A DNA stretch of 64,000 nt from Bisgaard Taxon 45 (GCA_030783905.1 JAQAHH010000008.1:1-64000), one strand, 5' to 3'. Positions 19,867 through 32,623 are shown, counted from the first letter of the stretch. Numbers and translations are program-made. The notes: a model not told the origin generated them from the sequence alone.

Positions 19867-21129
19867 TTAGTGGAAAACAAAGCTCAGTAAATAATAAATA
19901 ATAATGGCAAAAAATGCGCCGGCAGGCAAGGTTACAATCCAAGAGGCAATAATATTTCGGATCACATTCAGGTTAAGTGCGGCAATACCGCGTGCAAAAC
20001 CTACCCCTAAAACCGCACCAACTAAGGTTTGTGTTGTTGAAATTGGTAAACCTGTACCTGATGCCACCACCACAGTAATGGCTGTGGCAAATTGTGCGGC
20101 AAAACCACGACTCGGTGTGAGATCGGTGATACCGGTTCCAATGGTCGCCATTACTTTGTAACCTAAGACCACTAACCCCATTACAATACCAACGGCACCA
20201 AGTGGTAAGATCCACCAAGCTAATTGTGTTTTAGGTAAAATTTGCCCACCATGTTCGACGATCGACACCACGGCAGAAAGTGGACCAATCGCATTCGCCA
20301 CATCGTTAGAACCGTGTGCGAAAGCCATTGCGCAGGCAGTGAGGAGCATTAAAATACTAAATACTTTTTCCACGCCACCAAAGGTTCCGCGCTGTACTTT
20401 TTGGATGAAATTGGGGCTTCTGAAATAAAAATAACAGATAACGATAGAAATAATGCCAACCAACAATGAAATCAGAAACACTTCAAAGCCATTTAAATGT
20501 AAACCGATGTGTTTTAAGCCTTTCGTCATGGTCACAATACACAGAATAAACGCGGTGATCCCCATGTAGTAAGGACCAAATTTTTGGGCATTTTCTAGGG
20601 GTTCGTCTGTATCAAAAATCAATTTTTGCGTACTGGCAAAAATACCATAAGCGACAATCCCGGCAATCACTGGTGTGATAAACCAACTTCCTACAATGTT
20701 TTTAATTGTGCTCCATTCAACCGCATCTTTACCCACGGTGACGCAAGCAAAACCCACCACCGCACCAACAATTGAGTGTGTCGTTGATACTGGCCAACCC
20801 ATGCGTGAGGCAATTAATAACCATAAACCAGAGGCAAATAAGGCCGCCATCATCCCTAAGACTAATATGTCGGGGGTATTGGCAAATTTCATGGGATCGA
20901 TAATGCCACTTTTAATGGTTTCGGTCACTTCACCACCGGCTAAATACGCACCCGCAGATTCAAAAATCATTGCAATAATAATGGCTTGCTTGGCAGTAAT
21001 AGTACCTGATCCGACAGAGGTTCCCATCGCATTTGACACATCATTTGCGCCAATACCGAATGCCATGAAAAACCCAAATGCAGCTGTAATAAAAACGAGC
21101 AAAGTACCATATTGATTAAGTAGTTCCAT
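19867..21129 (-). CDS. pit: Inorganic phosphate transporter, PiT family
   Basis: 420 residues with about ten hydrophobic segments in two related halves. Each half has the PiT signature: GANDVSNAMGTSVGSG near the N-terminus and HGSNDVANAIGPL in the second half. The family moves metal-phosphate complexes across the inner membrane using the proton or sodium gradient. AGGAAG precedes the ATG. It follows the DUF47 gene after 27 bases, a pairing found widely. Confidence 0.95.
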   Translation of the reverse strand: MELLNQYGTLLVFITAAFGFFMAFGIGANDVSNAMGTSVGSGTITAKQAIIIAMIFESAGAYLAGGEVTETIKSGIIDPMKFANTPDILVLGMMAALFASGLWLLIASRMGWPVSTTHSIVGAVVGFACVTVGKDAVEWSTIKNIVGSWFITPVIAGIVAYGIFASTQKLIFDTDEPLENAQKFGPYYMGITAFILCIVTMTKGLKHIGLHLNGFEVFLISLLVGIISIVICYFYFRSPNFIQKVQRGTFGGVEKVFSILMLLTACAMAFAHGSNDVANAIGPLSAVVSIVEHGGQILPKTQLAWWILPLGAVGIVMGLVVLGYKVMATIGTGITDLTPSRGFAAQFATAITVVVASGTGLPISTTQTLVGAVLGVGFARGIAALNLNVIRNIIASWIVTLPAGAFFAIIIYYLLSFVFH

Positions 21130-21156
21130 TTTTTGTTCTTCCTATAAACCGATGGG

Positions 21157-21837
21157 TTATGAACGAGCTAACATTAACTCAATCCGAGATCCTACGCGTT
21201 GAGCTTGATCAGCTAACACCCCGACCCACTCAAGCGTTTTATATAAGAACATCACATCAATTGGGTTATAACGAGACTCAAGATCAAGTAACATTTTTCT
21301 TAATCCAATTTGCATTTGATCTGTATCGTCTTCAATGGCATCTAATTCATTAATCATACGATTGACGAGATCGAGTTCACGACCTTTAAAACCGGTTTCG
21401 AGTAGTTGTTCCATTTCATCAATCACGCGATGTGCTTGGATGATGGCATCTAAGCTACGTTTAACATACTTTTCAAACTCGGGTTGCATGGTTTCTGGAA
21501 TGGCGAAATGACGGCCAATCATCCGTCCTGAAATGTCTTTCGCAAAGTTGGCTAATTTGTCTTGTTGTGTCACTAATTCCAATAAATCAGTACGATCGAT
21601 TGGCATAAATAATCCTCTAGGGAGTTTTAAGCGAATTTCACGTTTTAATGTATCCGCTTGGCGCTCACATTCTGAAATTTTGGCGCGGAGTGCTTCCGCT
21701 TTATCCCACTCACCGCGGAAAGTATGTTCAAAGAACGGAATAAGTAAATTACAACACTCAGTCACTTTCTCTGAATGTCTTTGTAAGGGTTTTAACGGCG
21801 AATGTGCAAATAATCCAAGGATATTATTCAGTGCCAT
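21157..21837 (-). CDS. DUF47 / PhoU-like phosphate transport regulator
   Basis: 226 residues, mainly helical, matching the TIGR00153 (DUF47) family: HSEKVTECCNLLIPFF, KREIRLKLPRGLFMPIDR and the C-terminal LEWVGVLADQAQRVG. These proteins resemble PhoU and are almost always encoded beside PiT transporters; they are thought to modulate phosphate uptake. The ATG has GGAG 8 bases upstream. Cotranscription with pit is very likely. Confidence 0.9.
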   Translation of the reverse strand: MALNNILGLFAHSPLKPLQRHSEKVTECCNLLIPFFEHTFRGEWDKAEALRAKISECERQADTLKREIRLKLPRGLFMPIDRTDLLELVTQQDKLANFAKDISGRMIGRHFAIPETMQPEFEKYVKRSLDAIIQAHRVIDEMEQLLETGFKGRELDLVNRMINELDAIEDDTDQMQIGLRKMLLDLESRYNPIDVMFLYKTLEWVGVLADQAQRVGSRIELMLARS

Positions 21838-22012
21838 AAGGTGACTCCCAATAGAGATTGATATAATTTTTCACGCGAATATTACATGATGTCAGCTAAA
21901 AATTCACGATTTTAATCGAAAAAGTTCGCTATTTATTAGATAATGCCAGCATTAAGTGAACAAATTATTTTTTCTGATTTATATAATTTATTGAAATAAA
22001 AGGAATTTTATT

Positions 22013-23083
22013 ATGGGGAACGAAGTAGAGTTAAAATTAGCGGTGACGCCTCATTTTGCTGATATTTTACGCCAAGAATTAACAAACTTTCGTATGCTAG
22101 CGCATAACACTGCCTTTTTAGGCAACTGCTATTACGACACCGCCGATCAGCTTTTAGCAAAACAAAAAATGGGATTGCGTGTTCGTCAAGAAAATCAGCA
22201 ATACACGCTCACACTAAAAACAGATGGCGAAGTGCATGCCGGATTACATATTCGCCCAGAGTATAACGTGAGCTTACCTGATGCGAACCCGAATATGGCA
22301 CTATTAGTCGAACAATACGCTTTATCGTTACCCAATTCTGAACAATGGCAGTTAGTACCTGTATTTAGTACTGATTTTGAACGGGAAAGTTGGTTGGTGG
22401 AGTGTGGCAATGGCACAACGATTGAAGTGGCTTTTGATCAAGGTAAGATCGTCGCGGGGGAGAAACAAATGCCCATTTGTGAAGTGGAATTTGAATTGAA
22501 GTCAGGTCGTACCGTTGACTTACTTCGTTTTGTGCAAACCCTCACTTTAGAAAAAGATGTGCGTTTAAGTTCTGCCTCAAAAGCGAAAAGAGGTTACTTA
22601 CTAGCAAATTCAGCCAGACCTTCTCCGATCAATTGGTTGGACAAATGGCGTGAGTTTCTCGAAAGTGAACAAAATCACTCTAATGCACTCGCTACATTGC
22701 GCGCTCTTTTTCGTTTAGAGCAAGCGTTAATTGAAGAAACATTTACCATTGGTAGCGATTATTTTGCCCTGGACTTTTTACGCACGGTTGAACGGATAGG
22801 GGCGTTCTTTAATCTGTATCACTATTATGTAGAACAAGCAAAACTACTAGAAAATGTGTTAAATCAACAGGTCAAACAAGACGAGTTTGAGGCGGAACAA
22901 GAATACTTAACGAATTTGTTAGACAGTAATCACATGCTATTACAACAAGTGCGTGAAATTATTCAACTGCATAGTGAAAGGAAGGATAACCGTCTTGCAT
23001 TAGATAAATTAATGGCACTGTTGCAAACGGGACATTATGTCAACCGAATGATTTATTTCACTTTTTTAACCTTGGGTGAGTAA
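22013..23083 (+). CDS. CYTH-domain protein, inorganic triphosphatase YgiF-like
   Basis: 356 residues. The N-terminal ExExK motif (E4, E6, K8) defines a CYTH domain of about 200 residues, with further basic and acidic strand residues (LRVRQENQQYTLTLKT, CEVEFELKSG). The remaining 150 residues are helical and resemble a shortened or degenerate CHAD domain. E. coli YgiF (433 residues, CYTH plus CHAD) hydrolyses inorganic triphosphate. AAGGA lies upstream of the ATG; radA follows after 3 bases, so the two genes are coupled, as in Haemophilus. Confidence 0.85.
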   Translation: MGNEVELKLAVTPHFADILRQELTNFRMLAHNTAFLGNCYYDTADQLLAKQKMGLRVRQENQQYTLTLKTDGEVHAGLHIRPEYNVSLPDANPNMALLVEQYALSLPNSEQWQLVPVFSTDFERESWLVECGNGTTIEVAFDQGKIVAGEKQMPICEVEFELKSGRTVDLLRFVQTLTLEKDVRLSSASKAKRGYLLANSARPSPINWLDKWREFLESEQNHSNALATLRALFRLEQALIEETFTIGSDYFALDFLRTVERIGAFFNLYHYYVEQAKLLENVLNQQVKQDEFEAEQEYLTNLLDSNHMLLQQVREIIQLHSERKDNRLALDKLMALLQTGHYVNRMIYFTFLTLGE

Positions 23084-23086
23084 TTT

Positions 23087-24466
23087 ATGGCAAAGGCTCC
23101 TAAAACAGCGTATGTGTGTAATGATTGTGGTGCAGAGTTTTCGCGTTGGCAGGGGCAATGTGCAGCCTGTAAAGCGTGGAATACGATCAGCGAAGTGCGT
23201 TTAGTCTCATCGAATGCAACGGCAAAAGGCGATCGTTTTAGTGGCTATGCGGGTGAAACGCGAGCCAAGATTCAAACGCTGGCGGATATTTCGTTACAAG
23301 AAACACCGCGTTTTTCCAGTGGATTTCATGAGCTTGATCGTGTATTAGGTGGGGGTGTCGTGCCGGGCAGTGCCATTTTAATTGGCGGGCATCCCGGGGC
23401 AGGAAAAAGTACCTTATTGCTACAAGTGATGTGTGGTTTAGCGAAAAATATGACCGCACTTTATGTGACGGGGGAGGAATCTTTACAACAAGTGGCAATG
23501 CGAGCCAAGCGATTAGGTTTACCTACTGATAAATTAAACATGTTGTCTGAAACCTCTGTGGAACAAATTTGTAGCTTAGCGGATCAACTTAAACCACATA
23601 TTATTGTCATTGATTCCATTCAAGTGATGCATTTAGCGGATATTCAGTCTTCGCCAGGCAGTGTGGCACAAGTACGCGAATGTGCCTCTTTTTTAACCCG
23701 TTATGCGAAAACCCGCCAAGTGGCGATTATTATGGTCGGGCATGTGACGAAAGATGGCACCTTAGCAGGACCGAAAGTCCTTGAACATTGTATAGACTGC
23801 TCAATTTTGCTCGAAGGTGAGTCAGATTCTCGTTATCGCACGCTACGCAGTCATAAAAATCGTTTCGGTGCAGTGAATGAATTAGGCGTGTTTGCGATGA
23901 CCGAACAAGGCCTACGGGAAGTCAAAAATCCATCCGCTATTTTTTTGAGTCGTGGTGAAGAACAAACCCCAGGGAGTTCAGTGATGGTGATTTGGGAAGG
24001 CACGCGCCCTTTGTTAGTCGAGATCCAAGCATTAGTTGATCACTCAATGTTAGCTAATCCACGTCGGGTTGCTGTGGGGTTAGAACAAAATCGCTTAGCT
24101 TTATTGTTAGCAGTATTGCACCGTCATGGTGGGTTGCAAATGTCCGATCAAGATGTGTTCGTCAATGTAGTGGGTGGAGTCAAAGTGACAGAAACCAGTG
24201 CAGACCTCGCACTCTTATTGGCATTAATTTCCAGTTTTCGTAATCGTCCGCTTCCACCAGATTTAGTCGTGTTTGGTGAAGTGGGGTTGGCGGGGGAAAT
24301 TCGACCAGTACCAAGTGGGCAGGAACGTATTGGTGAAGCCGCCAAACATGGATTTAAGCGTGCTATTGTGCCTTTTGCCAATAGACCGAAAAGTGCGGTG
24401 CCGAATATGGAGGTTTTTACGGTGAAGAAATTGTCAGATGCGTTGGCGATTTTAGAGAATTTCTAA
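23087..24466 (+). CDS. radA: DNA repair protein RadA
   Basis: 459 residues, the length of E. coli RadA. A four-cysteine zinc finger (CNDCGAEFSRWQGQCAAC) is followed by a RecA-like ATPase core with Walker A GGHPGAGKST, the RadA-specific KNRFG motif and a C-terminal Lon-protease-like domain without protease activity. It drives branch migration and processing of recombination intermediates. Two exact uptake words lie within the gene (23453-23461 and 24391-24399). The following 283 bases up to lrp contain no gene that I can support. Confidence 0.98.
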   Translation: MAKAPKTAYVCNDCGAEFSRWQGQCAACKAWNTISEVRLVSSNATAKGDRFSGYAGETRAKIQTLADISLQETPRFSSGFHELDRVLGGGVVPGSAILIGGHPGAGKSTLLLQVMCGLAKNMTALYVTGEESLQQVAMRAKRLGLPTDKLNMLSETSVEQICSLADQLKPHIIVIDSIQVMHLADIQSSPGSVAQVRECASFLTRYAKTRQVAIIMVGHVTKDGTLAGPKVLEHCIDCSILLEGESDSRYRTLRSHKNRFGAVNELGVFAMTEQGLREVKNPSAIFLSRGEEQTPGSSVMVIWEGTRPLLVEIQALVDHSMLANPRRVAVGLEQNRLALLLAVLHRHGGLQMSDQDVFVNVVGGVKVTETSADLALLLALISSFRNRPLPPDLVVFGEVGLAGEIRPVPSGQERIGEAAKHGFKRAIVPFANRPKSAVPNMEVFTVKKLSDALAILENF

Positions 24467-24749
24467 TATTGTTGAGTATTGCTAAGCCGTCTAGTCGTTT
24501 TTTTCATCTTGTCAAATAAAGGGGCGTCAGGCTGAATGAAATAGCTTCCTCTTTCTCTCAGGTTTCGTTGATGCCTTTTCTATACAGCAATGGGCCATAA
24601 ACGGCATTTATCCTGCTTTCAATGATAAAGAACAGGAAACAAACAACAGGTCAGTATACTTTTAGGCAATGAAAAAAAATTAAATTTTGAAAAATAGTGT
24701 AAAATTAGTTAATCTGACTGGCATATTGCCTTTTAACCGCAGAGGACTT

Positions 24750-25229
24750 ATGGAAAAGAAACTAATAAAAGCACTTGATAATATTGATATCAAAATTCTC
24801 AATGAATTACAGCGCAACGGCAAAATTTCCAATATTGATTTATCTAAAAAAGTAGGTTTATCACCTACACCTTGTTTAGAGCGAGTGAAACGTCTTGAAA
24901 AACAAGGGGTAATTATGGGATATCGTGCGTTACTGAATCCTGAATTATTGGATTCACCTTTACTGGTGATTGTTGAAATTACCTTAATTCGTGGTAAACC
25001 AGATGTCTTTGAGGAATTTAATGAGGCCGTACAACAATTAGATGAAATTCAAGAGTGCCATCTTGTTTCTGGTGATTTTGACTATTTATTGAAAACGCGT
25101 GTGGCGGATATGGCCGCCTATCGTAAATTACTTGGCACAACATTGCTCCGTTTACCGGGGGTAAATGACACCCGCACTTATGTGGTGATGGAAGAAGTCA
25201 AACAAACTCATTTTCTCCAACTGAAGTAA
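24750..25229 (+). CDS. lrp: Leucine-responsive regulatory protein
   Basis: 159 residues from the ATG at 24750, chosen for AGAGGA just upstream and for agreement with E. coli Lrp (164 residues); the frame is open 21 codons further up. A helix-turn-helix ([25 protein letters not shown], split here: recognition part [12 protein letters not shown]) precedes the RAM ligand domain ([14 protein letters not shown]). It is a global regulator of amino-acid metabolism and transport. A plausible -10 TAAAAT lies at 24700-24705. The order lrp-ftsK-lolA-rarA-serS is the same as in E. coli. Confidence 0.96.
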   Translation: MEKKLIKALDNIDIKILNELQRNGKISNIDLSKKVGLSPTPCLERVKRLEKQGVIMGYRALLNPELLDSPLLVIVEITLIRGKPDVFEEFNEAVQQLDEIQECHLVSGDFDYLLKTRVADMAAYRKLLGTTLLRLPGVNDTRTYVVMEEVKQTHFLQLK

Positions 25230-25233
25230 TATA

Positions 25234-28029
25234 ATGATTAAACGAATTTCTGTAAAAATGACGCCAAAGCAGTATTTATTAGCATGTTGCTTTCTTCTTG
25301 GTATGCTGTTTGGTGTGTATTTGATTGCCGCGTGGTCGAGTTATTCACCGTTAGATAATTCGTGGGCCTCCTCAAGTTATATTTCCACTACAATCAATAA
25401 AACCGGGCGTTTAGGGGCTTGGTTTATTGATTTGTTTTTTGTGTTATTTGGGCATGTTGGACACATTATCCCCTTTCTTGTTTTTGGTGTTTCCTTTTAT
25501 TTCTGGCGACGTAATGGCAAATTGCCATTCAGTTTTTTTCGCTTAGGTCTAGGGTTATTCGGCTTGTGCCTTTTTTTCTGTGGCACTTGTGTTCTCTTTA
25601 CTTTGCTGTTATCTAACACGCCTTATTATTTATCTGGTGGTGTGTTAGGTGGCAGTCTAGTCACTGCGTTTTTCCCATTATTAGATTTTGTCGGGTTAAT
25701 GCTTTCTGGCGCATTTTTAGCGTTGATGGGCTTTCTACTTTGTTCTGGTACCTCATTAATTCGTTTGTGTATTCAGGTTTATGATTGGTTAACGATGAAA
25801 ACCACTGACCCAACGCAAATGGAAGAGACGACAGAGGCAACAATGTTGGCTTCGCCTGTACAACAAGCATTCGTCTTACAAGAAGACACAACCATCCAAA
25901 CAAGTAATGAACACGTTTCTGAGCAAGATGAGCCATCACTTGAAAGTGAAGAAAGCAAAGAAAGTAAACCTTTTGTCAAGGCTGATCATCTGATCCAGAT
26001 TAAAGGGATTGAAGCGACGGGGGAGGTGAAAGAGAGCATGATGCCAATTCGACCTGTAGATGATGTGAATCAAGCGGGAATTGGTGGGTATGCGGTTGAA
26101 TCGGAACTCACTTTGCCGAGCGTGAGCGTGGCTTTTGTTGACGAAGCTGTAGCGCAACCACCAGAAACTACCGATCAAGAGAAGGCTCAATTCACGACGC
26201 TAGAAGATGATCTTTTTCAATCATCGATTACGATGCCAAAAGTATCGTTATCACCATTAGACAGTGCATTATCGGATCATGCTGAAATAGCAGCAAAAGA
26301 AGAAGAGAGTGAGTTGGCTCGTCAATTTGCTGCGCAAGAGCAACAGCGCCGAGAGGAAATGGCGTTGCGGGCGAAAGCACTTAATGCAGAAGAGACCTTA
26401 CAGACCATCTTGGCTGAACCTGAGGTGATACAACATAGCACTGCTGAAGTCACGGCAACCAACACACCGCATTATAAACCTTATGGCGAATCATTAATTC
26501 ATCCCGCGTTACAGCAAAAGGTAACAACCATCGCCAAACCAACTACGCCTATGCCGAGTTTGGATTTATTAGAGCATCGCCCAAGTCAAGCACATCGTAT
26601 TACGCAGGATGAGATTATTGAAACCTCACAACGCATTGAACATCAATTGCGTAACTTTGGGGTGAAAGCAACAGTAAAAGATGTGTTAGTCGGACCGGTT
26701 GTCACACGCTATGAACTTGAATTACAACCCGGTGTCAAAGCATCGAAAGTGAGCAGTATTGATACGGATTTAGCGCGAGCCTTAATGTTTCGCTCAATTC
26801 GCGTGGCAGAAGTGATTCCCGGCAAACCTTATATTGGGATTGAAACCCCTAATGTGAATCGACAAATGGTGACACTGCGTGAGGTACTGGATAGCGATGT
26901 GTTCCGTCAATCTAAGTCTTTGCTTTCTATGGCCTTAGGTAAGGATATCAGTGGCAAACCGGTGGTGGTGGATTTAGCTAAAATGCCACACTTACTGGTA
27001 GCAGGCTCGACTGGCTCGGGAAAATCCGTTGGGGTCAACACCATGATTTTAAGTTTACTGTTCCGGGTGAAACCAGAGGAAGTTAAATTTATCATGATTG
27101 ATCCTAAAGTGGTGGAACTCTCGATTTATGACGGTATTCCGCACTTATTGACTGAGGTGGTGACAGACATGAAAAAAGCCGCGAATGCGTTGCGTTGGTG
27201 TGTGGATGAAATGGAACGCCGTTATCAGTTATTGTCGGCATTAAGAGTGCGCAATATTGAAGGCTACAATGAAAAAATTGAGGAATATGAGGCGATGAAT
27301 ATGCCGATTCCGAATCCAATTTGGCGACCGGGAGATACAATGGATACCTTACCGCCACCATTGGAAAAACTCAGTTATATTGTGGTTATTGTCGATGAAT
27401 TTGCGGACTTAATGATGGTGGCAGGTAAACAAGTCGAGGAGCTGATTGCGCGTTTAGCACAAAAAGCACGTGCTATTGGTATCCACTTGATTTTGGCGAC
27501 GCAACGTCCATCTGTCGATGTGATCACGGGCTTGATTAAAGCCAATATTCCAAGCCGGATTGCCTTTACGGTTGCCAGTAAAATCGATTCTCGTACGATT
27601 CTTGATCAGGTGGGGGCAGAAGCCCTCTTAGGACGAGGCGATATGTTATATTCTGGGGCGGGATCATCGGATTTAGTACGTGTACATGGTGCCTTTATGA
27701 GCGATGATGAAGTGGCACGCGTAGTGGATGACTGGAAAGCACGTGGTAAGCCAAATTATATTGAAGGGATTTTAGACAGTAGTGAAGATGAGGAAACAGA
27801 GGGTAATGTTGCGCATTCTGAAGCGGACGAGCTAGACGATTTATTTGATCAAGTAGTCGAGTTTGTTACTAGTACAGGGACAACCTCGACCTCCTATATT
27901 CAACGTAAATTTAGAGTGGGCTTTAACCGGGCGGCTCGAATTATGGATCAACTGGAAGAACAAGGCATTGTGTCTGCCATGCAAAATGGCAAACGTGAAG
28001 TGCTCGCCAGACGTTCTTCGGAGTTTTAG
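25234..28029 (+). CDS. ftsK: DNA translocase FtsK
   Basis: 931 residues, shorter than E. coli FtsK (1329) because the linker is shorter. Four membrane helices occupy about residues 12-185, then a Glu/Gln-rich linker to about 450, and the motor: Walker A GSTGSGKS near residue 590, Walker [13 protein letters not shown], and a C-terminal winged-helix gamma domain ([20 protein letters not shown]) that reads KOPS polar sequences. It anchors at the septum and pumps chromosome ends to XerCD at dif. It starts 5 bases after lrp with only a weak ribosome binding site, suggesting coupling. Confidence 0.97.
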   Translation: MIKRISVKMTPKQYLLACCFLLGMLFGVYLIAAWSSYSPLDNSWASSSYISTTINKTGRLGAWFIDLFFVLFGHVGHIIPFLVFGVSFYFWRRNGKLPFSFFRLGLGLFGLCLFFCGTCVLFTLLLSNTPYYLSGGVLGGSLVTAFFPLLDFVGLMLSGAFLALMGFLLCSGTSLIRLCIQVYDWLTMKTTDPTQMEETTEATMLASPVQQAFVLQEDTTIQTSNEHVSEQDEPSLESEESKESKPFVKADHLIQIKGIEATGEVKESMMPIRPVDDVNQAGIGGYAVESELTLPSVSVAFVDEAVAQPPETTDQEKAQFTTLEDDLFQSSITMPKVSLSPLDSALSDHAEIAAKEEESELARQFAAQEQQRREEMALRAKALNAEETLQTILAEPEVIQHSTAEVTATNTPHYKPYGESLIHPALQQKVTTIAKPTTPMPSLDLLEHRPSQAHRITQDEIIETSQRIEHQLRNFGVKATVKDVLVGPVVTRYELELQPGVKASKVSSIDTDLARALMFRSIRVAEVIPGKPYIGIETPNVNRQMVTLREVLDSDVFRQSKSLLSMALGKDISGKPVVVDLAKMPHLLVAGSTGSGKSVGVNTMILSLLFRVKPEEVKFIMIDPKVVELSIYDGIPHLLTEVVTDMKKAANALRWCVDEMERRYQLLSALRVRNIEGYNEKIEEYEAMNMPIPNPIWRPGDTMDTLPPPLEKLSYIVVIVDEFADLMMVAGKQVEELIARLAQKARAIGIHLILATQRPSVDVITGLIKANIPSRIAFTVASKIDSRTILDQVGAEALLGRGDMLYSGAGSSDLVRVHGAFMSDDEVARVVDDWKARGKPNYIEGILDSSEDEETEGNVAHSEADELDDLFDQVVEFVTSTGTTSTSYIQRKFRVGFNRAARIMDQLEEQGIVSAMQNGKREVLARRSSEF

Positions 28030-28039
28030 GAAAGTAGAG

Positions 28040-28657
28040 ATGAATAAAATTTTATTAAAAACGACCGCACTTTTGACGCTTTGTTTAAGTAGCGCGGTGT
28101 GGGCTGATGCAACAAGCGAATTACAACAACGCTTGAGTAAAGTGAATGTGTTAAGTGCGGATTATGCACAAACAGTGAGTTCAGCAGACGGCAAAAATGT
28201 GCAACAGGGGAGTGGAACATTAAAAATCAAGCGCCCAAATTTATTCCGAATGGATAATATTTCACCGCAAGAAAGCCAAATTATTTCCGATGGCAAAACA
28301 CTGTGGTTTTATGATCCTTTTGTGGCACAAGTGACGGCAAATTGGGTCAAAGAGGCGGTAAATAATACGCCTTTTGTCTTGTTAACCAGTGATGATACCA
28401 GTCATTGGGCACAATACAGCGTAGAACAGAAAGCGGATACCTTCACCCTCAAACCAAAAGCCAAGCAGAGTAATATTAAGCAGTTTGATATTCGTATTGA
28501 TAGCGAAGGGGTATTGCGTAATTTCAGTACCATTGAGAAAGATGGGCAAACGAATTTGTACATTTTGCGTCATATTACGAATCAACCGCTAGCAGACAGT
28601 TTATTCAAGTTTACCTTGCCTAAAGGCGTGGAGCTCGATGATCAACGCAAAAAATAG
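28040..28657 (+). CDS. lolA: Periplasmic lipoprotein carrier LolA
   Basis: 205 residues from the ATG at 28040, which has GGAAAGTAGAG upstream; an open frame reaching 27863 overlaps ftsK and was not used. A Sec signal peptide (to VWA, about residue 22) leads into the LolA fold: [41 protein letters not shown]. It carries lipoproteins from LolCDE to LolB. The exact uptake word at 28064-28072 is part of the signal-peptide coding sequence, encoding the TAL of the hydrophobic core. Confidence 0.96.
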   Translation: MNKILLKTTALLTLCLSSAVWADATSELQQRLSKVNVLSADYAQTVSSADGKNVQQGSGTLKIKRPNLFRMDNISPQESQIISDGKTLWFYDPFVAQVTANWVKEAVNNTPFVLLTSDDTSHWAQYSVEQKADTFTLKPKAKQSNIKQFDIRIDSEGVLRNFSTIEKDGQTNLYILRHITNQPLADSLFKFTLPKGVELDDQRKK

Positions 28658-28668
28658 TCGGATAATCG

Positions 28669-30006
28669 ATGTCAAATTTAAGCTTTGATTTTTCCCAACA
28701 GGCTTTTCAACCGTTAGCCGCAAGAATGCGACCGACTACATTGGAACAATATTGTGGACAGTCGCATTTAATTGGTGAAGGAAAACCTTTACGCAGAGCG
28801 ATTGAGGCTAGTCATGTGCATTCCATGATTTTGTGGGGACCACCAGGAACAGGAAAAACCACCTTAGCGGAAATTATTGCACAACGCATTCAGGCTGACG
28901 TGGAACGGATTTCGGCAGTCACCAGTGGCATTAAAGAAATTCGTGAGGCGATTGAGTGTGCCAAGGAAAATCGCTTGGTTGATCGGCGTACGATCTTGTT
29001 TGTGGATGAAGTCCATCGTTTTAATAAAAGCCAACAAGATGCGTTCTTGCCCCATATTGAAGATGGCACCATTATTTTTATTGGGGCGACAACCGAAAAC
29101 CCCTCTTTTGAGCTCAATAATGCTTTATTATCACGTGCTAGAGTGTATATCTTAAAACCGTTGAGTGTAGAAGAAATCACCGAGGTGTTGCAACAAGCGT
29201 TAGCGGATGAGGTTCGCGGACTGGGGAAAGCGCGGTTTGTTTTAGCCGAAAATGTGTTAACCGTGTTGGCAGAATACGTCAATGGGGATGCCCGTTTAGC
29301 CTTAAATAGCCTTGAACTCATGGCGGAGATGGCGACTGAAACGGAAAAAGGAAAGCTTTTAAACCTCGCCTTATTAAAAGCGGTGTTAGGCGAACGGCAA
29401 GCGCGTTTCGATAAACAAGGTGATCGCTTTTATGACGCGATTTCGGCCTTACATAAGTCTGTACGTGGGTCTGCGCCAGATGCCGCACTCTATTGGTATG
29501 CGCGGATTTTATCTGCGGGGGGCGATCCGCTTTATGTGGCACGACGTTTACTGGCCATTGCCTCCGAAGATGTGGGCAATGCGGATCCGCGGGCAATGCA
29601 AGTCGCGCTTGCGGCTTGGGATTGCTTTACACGAGTGGGCGCGGCAGAAGGCGAACGTGCCATTGCACAAGCTATAGTGTATTTAGCGGTTGCACCGAAG
29701 AGTAATGCGGTGTATCAAGCATTTAAGCAAGCGAAGCAACATGTAAAAGAGACGCCTGATTATGATGTCCCTGCACATTTACGCAATGCACCGACGGAAT
29801 TAATGAAAACCTTGGGATATGGGGCAGAATATCGTTATGCTCATGATGAAGAGCATGCCTATGCTGCTGGAGAAAATTATTTCCCCGAAGCACTGAAAAA
29901 TACGCAGTACTACTTCCCTACCCAACGTGGTATGGAAATTAAAATCAAAGAAAAACTTGATTGGCTGAGACAACAAGATCAGAAAAGTGAGAAAAAGCGT
30001 TATTGA
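28669..30006 (+). CDS. rarA: Replication-associated recombination protein RarA (MgsA)
   Basis: 445 residues, a clamp-loader-like AAA+ ATPase. Walker [10 protein letters not shown], Walker [18 protein letters not shown], sensor [20 protein letters not shown], and the C-terminal tetramerisation region ([23 protein letters not shown]) are present. It acts at stalled replication forks. It starts 11 bases after lolA and closes the lrp-ftsK-lolA-rarA unit. Confidence 0.96.
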   Translation: MSNLSFDFSQQAFQPLAARMRPTTLEQYCGQSHLIGEGKPLRRAIEASHVHSMILWGPPGTGKTTLAEIIAQRIQADVERISAVTSGIKEIREAIECAKENRLVDRRTILFVDEVHRFNKSQQDAFLPHIEDGTIIFIGATTENPSFELNNALLSRARVYILKPLSVEEITEVLQQALADEVRGLGKARFVLAENVLTVLAEYVNGDARLALNSLELMAEMATETEKGKLLNLALLKAVLGERQARFDKQGDRFYDAISALHKSVRGSAPDAALYWYARILSAGGDPLYVARRLLAIASEDVGNADPRAMQVALAAWDCFTRVGAAEGERAIAQAIVYLAVAPKSNAVYQAFKQAKQHVKETPDYDVPAHLRNAPTELMKTLGYGAEYRYAHDEEHAYAAGENYFPEALKNTQYYFPTQRGMEIKIKEKLDWLRQQDQKSEKKRY

Positions 30007-30072
30007 GCATCCTAAAATACAGAAGGGATAAGATAACGTGCTCTGGAAGTTTGTTGAAGCATGAAAACGTAC

Positions 30073-30099
30073 CGCACCTGTACTCAGGTGCGTTTTGTT
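30073..30099 (+). terminator. rarA terminator
   Basis: CGCACCTG (30073-30080) pairs with CAGGTGCG (30085-30092) around a four-base loop, then TTTTGTTT. The remaining bases to serS hold an exact uptake word at 30241-30249 and presumably the serS promoter (a TAAAAT lies at 30214-30219). Confidence 0.85.
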
Positions 30100-30282
30100 T
30101 AGGTGGAGAAGAGGGGAGAAAACAAGGCTATACATTGAGAAAATCTTACTTTTTCCTTGATGATTAATCAGATAATCCCCGATTTTGAACTGGTTTATTG
30201 TGCTAATTCGATCTAAAATAGATGAATTATTTTTATGCAAAAGTGCGGTTAATTCCGTTTAAATTTTAAGAAAAGTAGGTAA

Positions 30283-31572
<1,290 letters not shown>

Positions 31573-31597
31573 TTTTCTTAAATTGAACATAAAAATT

Positions 31598-31628
31598 TGC
31601 GGTCACTTTTCTGGGTGACCGCATTTTT
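31598..31628. terminator. Bidirectional terminator, serS / cdd
   Basis: TGCGGTCAC (31598-31606) pairs with GTGACCGCA (31615-31623); Ts follow on the plus strand and the flanking As give Ts on the minus strand. The arms are near-uptake words (TTTGCGGT). Confidence 0.85.
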
Positions 31629-31649
31629 TATGGGATTTTTGCTATGCTT

Positions 31650-32543
31650 TTATAGTGCAATATAATCAAGTGGGATATCAACTAGGTGAGCCAGCAATTC
31701 TTCTGCCATCTGGCGATAGCTTAAATGAGTGGCTTTTTCCACCATGGCAATGCGTTGGATATGTTGTATGGTATCAGCACTGAGTAACAGATGATTCAGT
31801 GCGACTTGTAAAGCGGGTAAGCTTGGGTTGAATGCGGCATTTTCAGCATAGCTACCGTGATAAATCTGCTTGTTTTTCATTTCAATAGCGATGCCGTGGT
31901 AGGATTTGGAATAAGGCGCGTGTGCGCTATTGGCCGATTTAAGTGCGGTCAAAATAACTGGATCTTGTGTTTCATAGGTGAGCTGATGATCTTCTGTATC
32001 TAATAAAAAGTGCTGGATATCTAAATTAGCTGGACCAAATGCATCAGGCAAATAGCTGTGTAATAAGTTATTTTGACTGTGTGGTAAATGAATTTTTAAA
32101 TGGGGTGCCGTTCTCAATTCATTCATAAACTGGCGACAATGACCACATGGCGTGTAATTGACCACCACATCGGTAATCGCACTTTCTTTATTCATCCAGG
32201 CATGGGAAATGGCACTTTGCTCGGCATGAACGGTTTGTTGAATATGGGTGGCGACGAATTCTAAATTCGCCCCGAAATAACATGTCCCACTGCCTCCAAT
32301 CGCAATGGCGCCAACGTGAAATTGGGAAATCGGTGCAAGAGAATAAGCCGTAGCAATAGGTAACAGTTTTAGTGCCAATTGCTGTGGGCTAAGCTGGTGT
32401 TGAGTACAAAGATGCTCAACGGCCACATAAGGCAAAACGCCTTTAAAATGTTGTTGTTGCAAAATATGCCAGACATCTTGTGCTAATTGTTGCGACTCAA
32501 TAAGCGAAAGTGCTGTTTGGATTTTCTCTGAAATGGGTGTCAT
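31650..32543 (-). CDS. cdd: Cytidine deaminase
   Basis: 297 residues from the ATG at 32543, which has a strong AAGGAG; an in-frame ATG at 32564 lacks one. The length matches the E. coli dimeric type (294). Zinc and catalytic motifs are [11 protein letters not shown] and [12 protein letters not shown]; the C-terminal half repeats the fold without the zinc site ([13 protein letters not shown]). It deaminates cytidine and deoxycytidine in pyrimidine salvage. An uptake word lies inside the gene at 31941-31949. Confidence 0.97.
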   Translation of the reverse strand: MTPISEKIQTALSLIESQQLAQDVWHILQQQHFKGVLPYVAVEHLCTQHQLSPQQLALKLLPIATAYSLAPISQFHVGAIAIGGSGTCYFGANLEFVATHIQQTVHAEQSAISHAWMNKESAITDVVVNYTPCGHCRQFMNELRTAPHLKIHLPHSQNNLLHSYLPDAFGPANLDIQHFLLDTEDHQLTYETQDPVILTALKSANSAHAPYSKSYHGIAIEMKNKQIYHGSYAENAAFNPSLPALQVALNHLLLSADTIQHIQRIAMVEKATHLSYRQMAEELLAHLVDIPLDYIAL

Positions 32544-32593
32544 TATACTTCTCCTTGTTACCATGCATGACGTAATCTTAATTCAACAGACAA

Positions 32594-32623
32594 AAAAGAT
32601 CGCCACTTAGGCGATCTTTTTAT
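32594..32623. terminator. Terminator between potD (first copy) and cdd
   Basis: AAAAGATCGCC (32594-32604) pairs with GGCGATCTTTT (32610-32620) around a five-base loop. A and T runs flank both sides; on the minus strand it terminates the potD that ends at 32648. Confidence 0.88.

Noticed and set aside
20675-21115. 146-codon plus-strand frame
   Set aside because: It lies wholly opposite pit, and its composition mirrors the membrane-protein codons on the other strand.
28890-29321. 143-codon minus-strand frame
   Set aside because: Entirely antisense to rarA, with no ribosome binding site and no family resemblance.
29800-30240. 146-codon minus-strand frame overlapping the end of rarA
   Set aside because: It covers the rarA C-terminus and the rarA terminator; the composition is not protein-like and there is no ribosome binding site.
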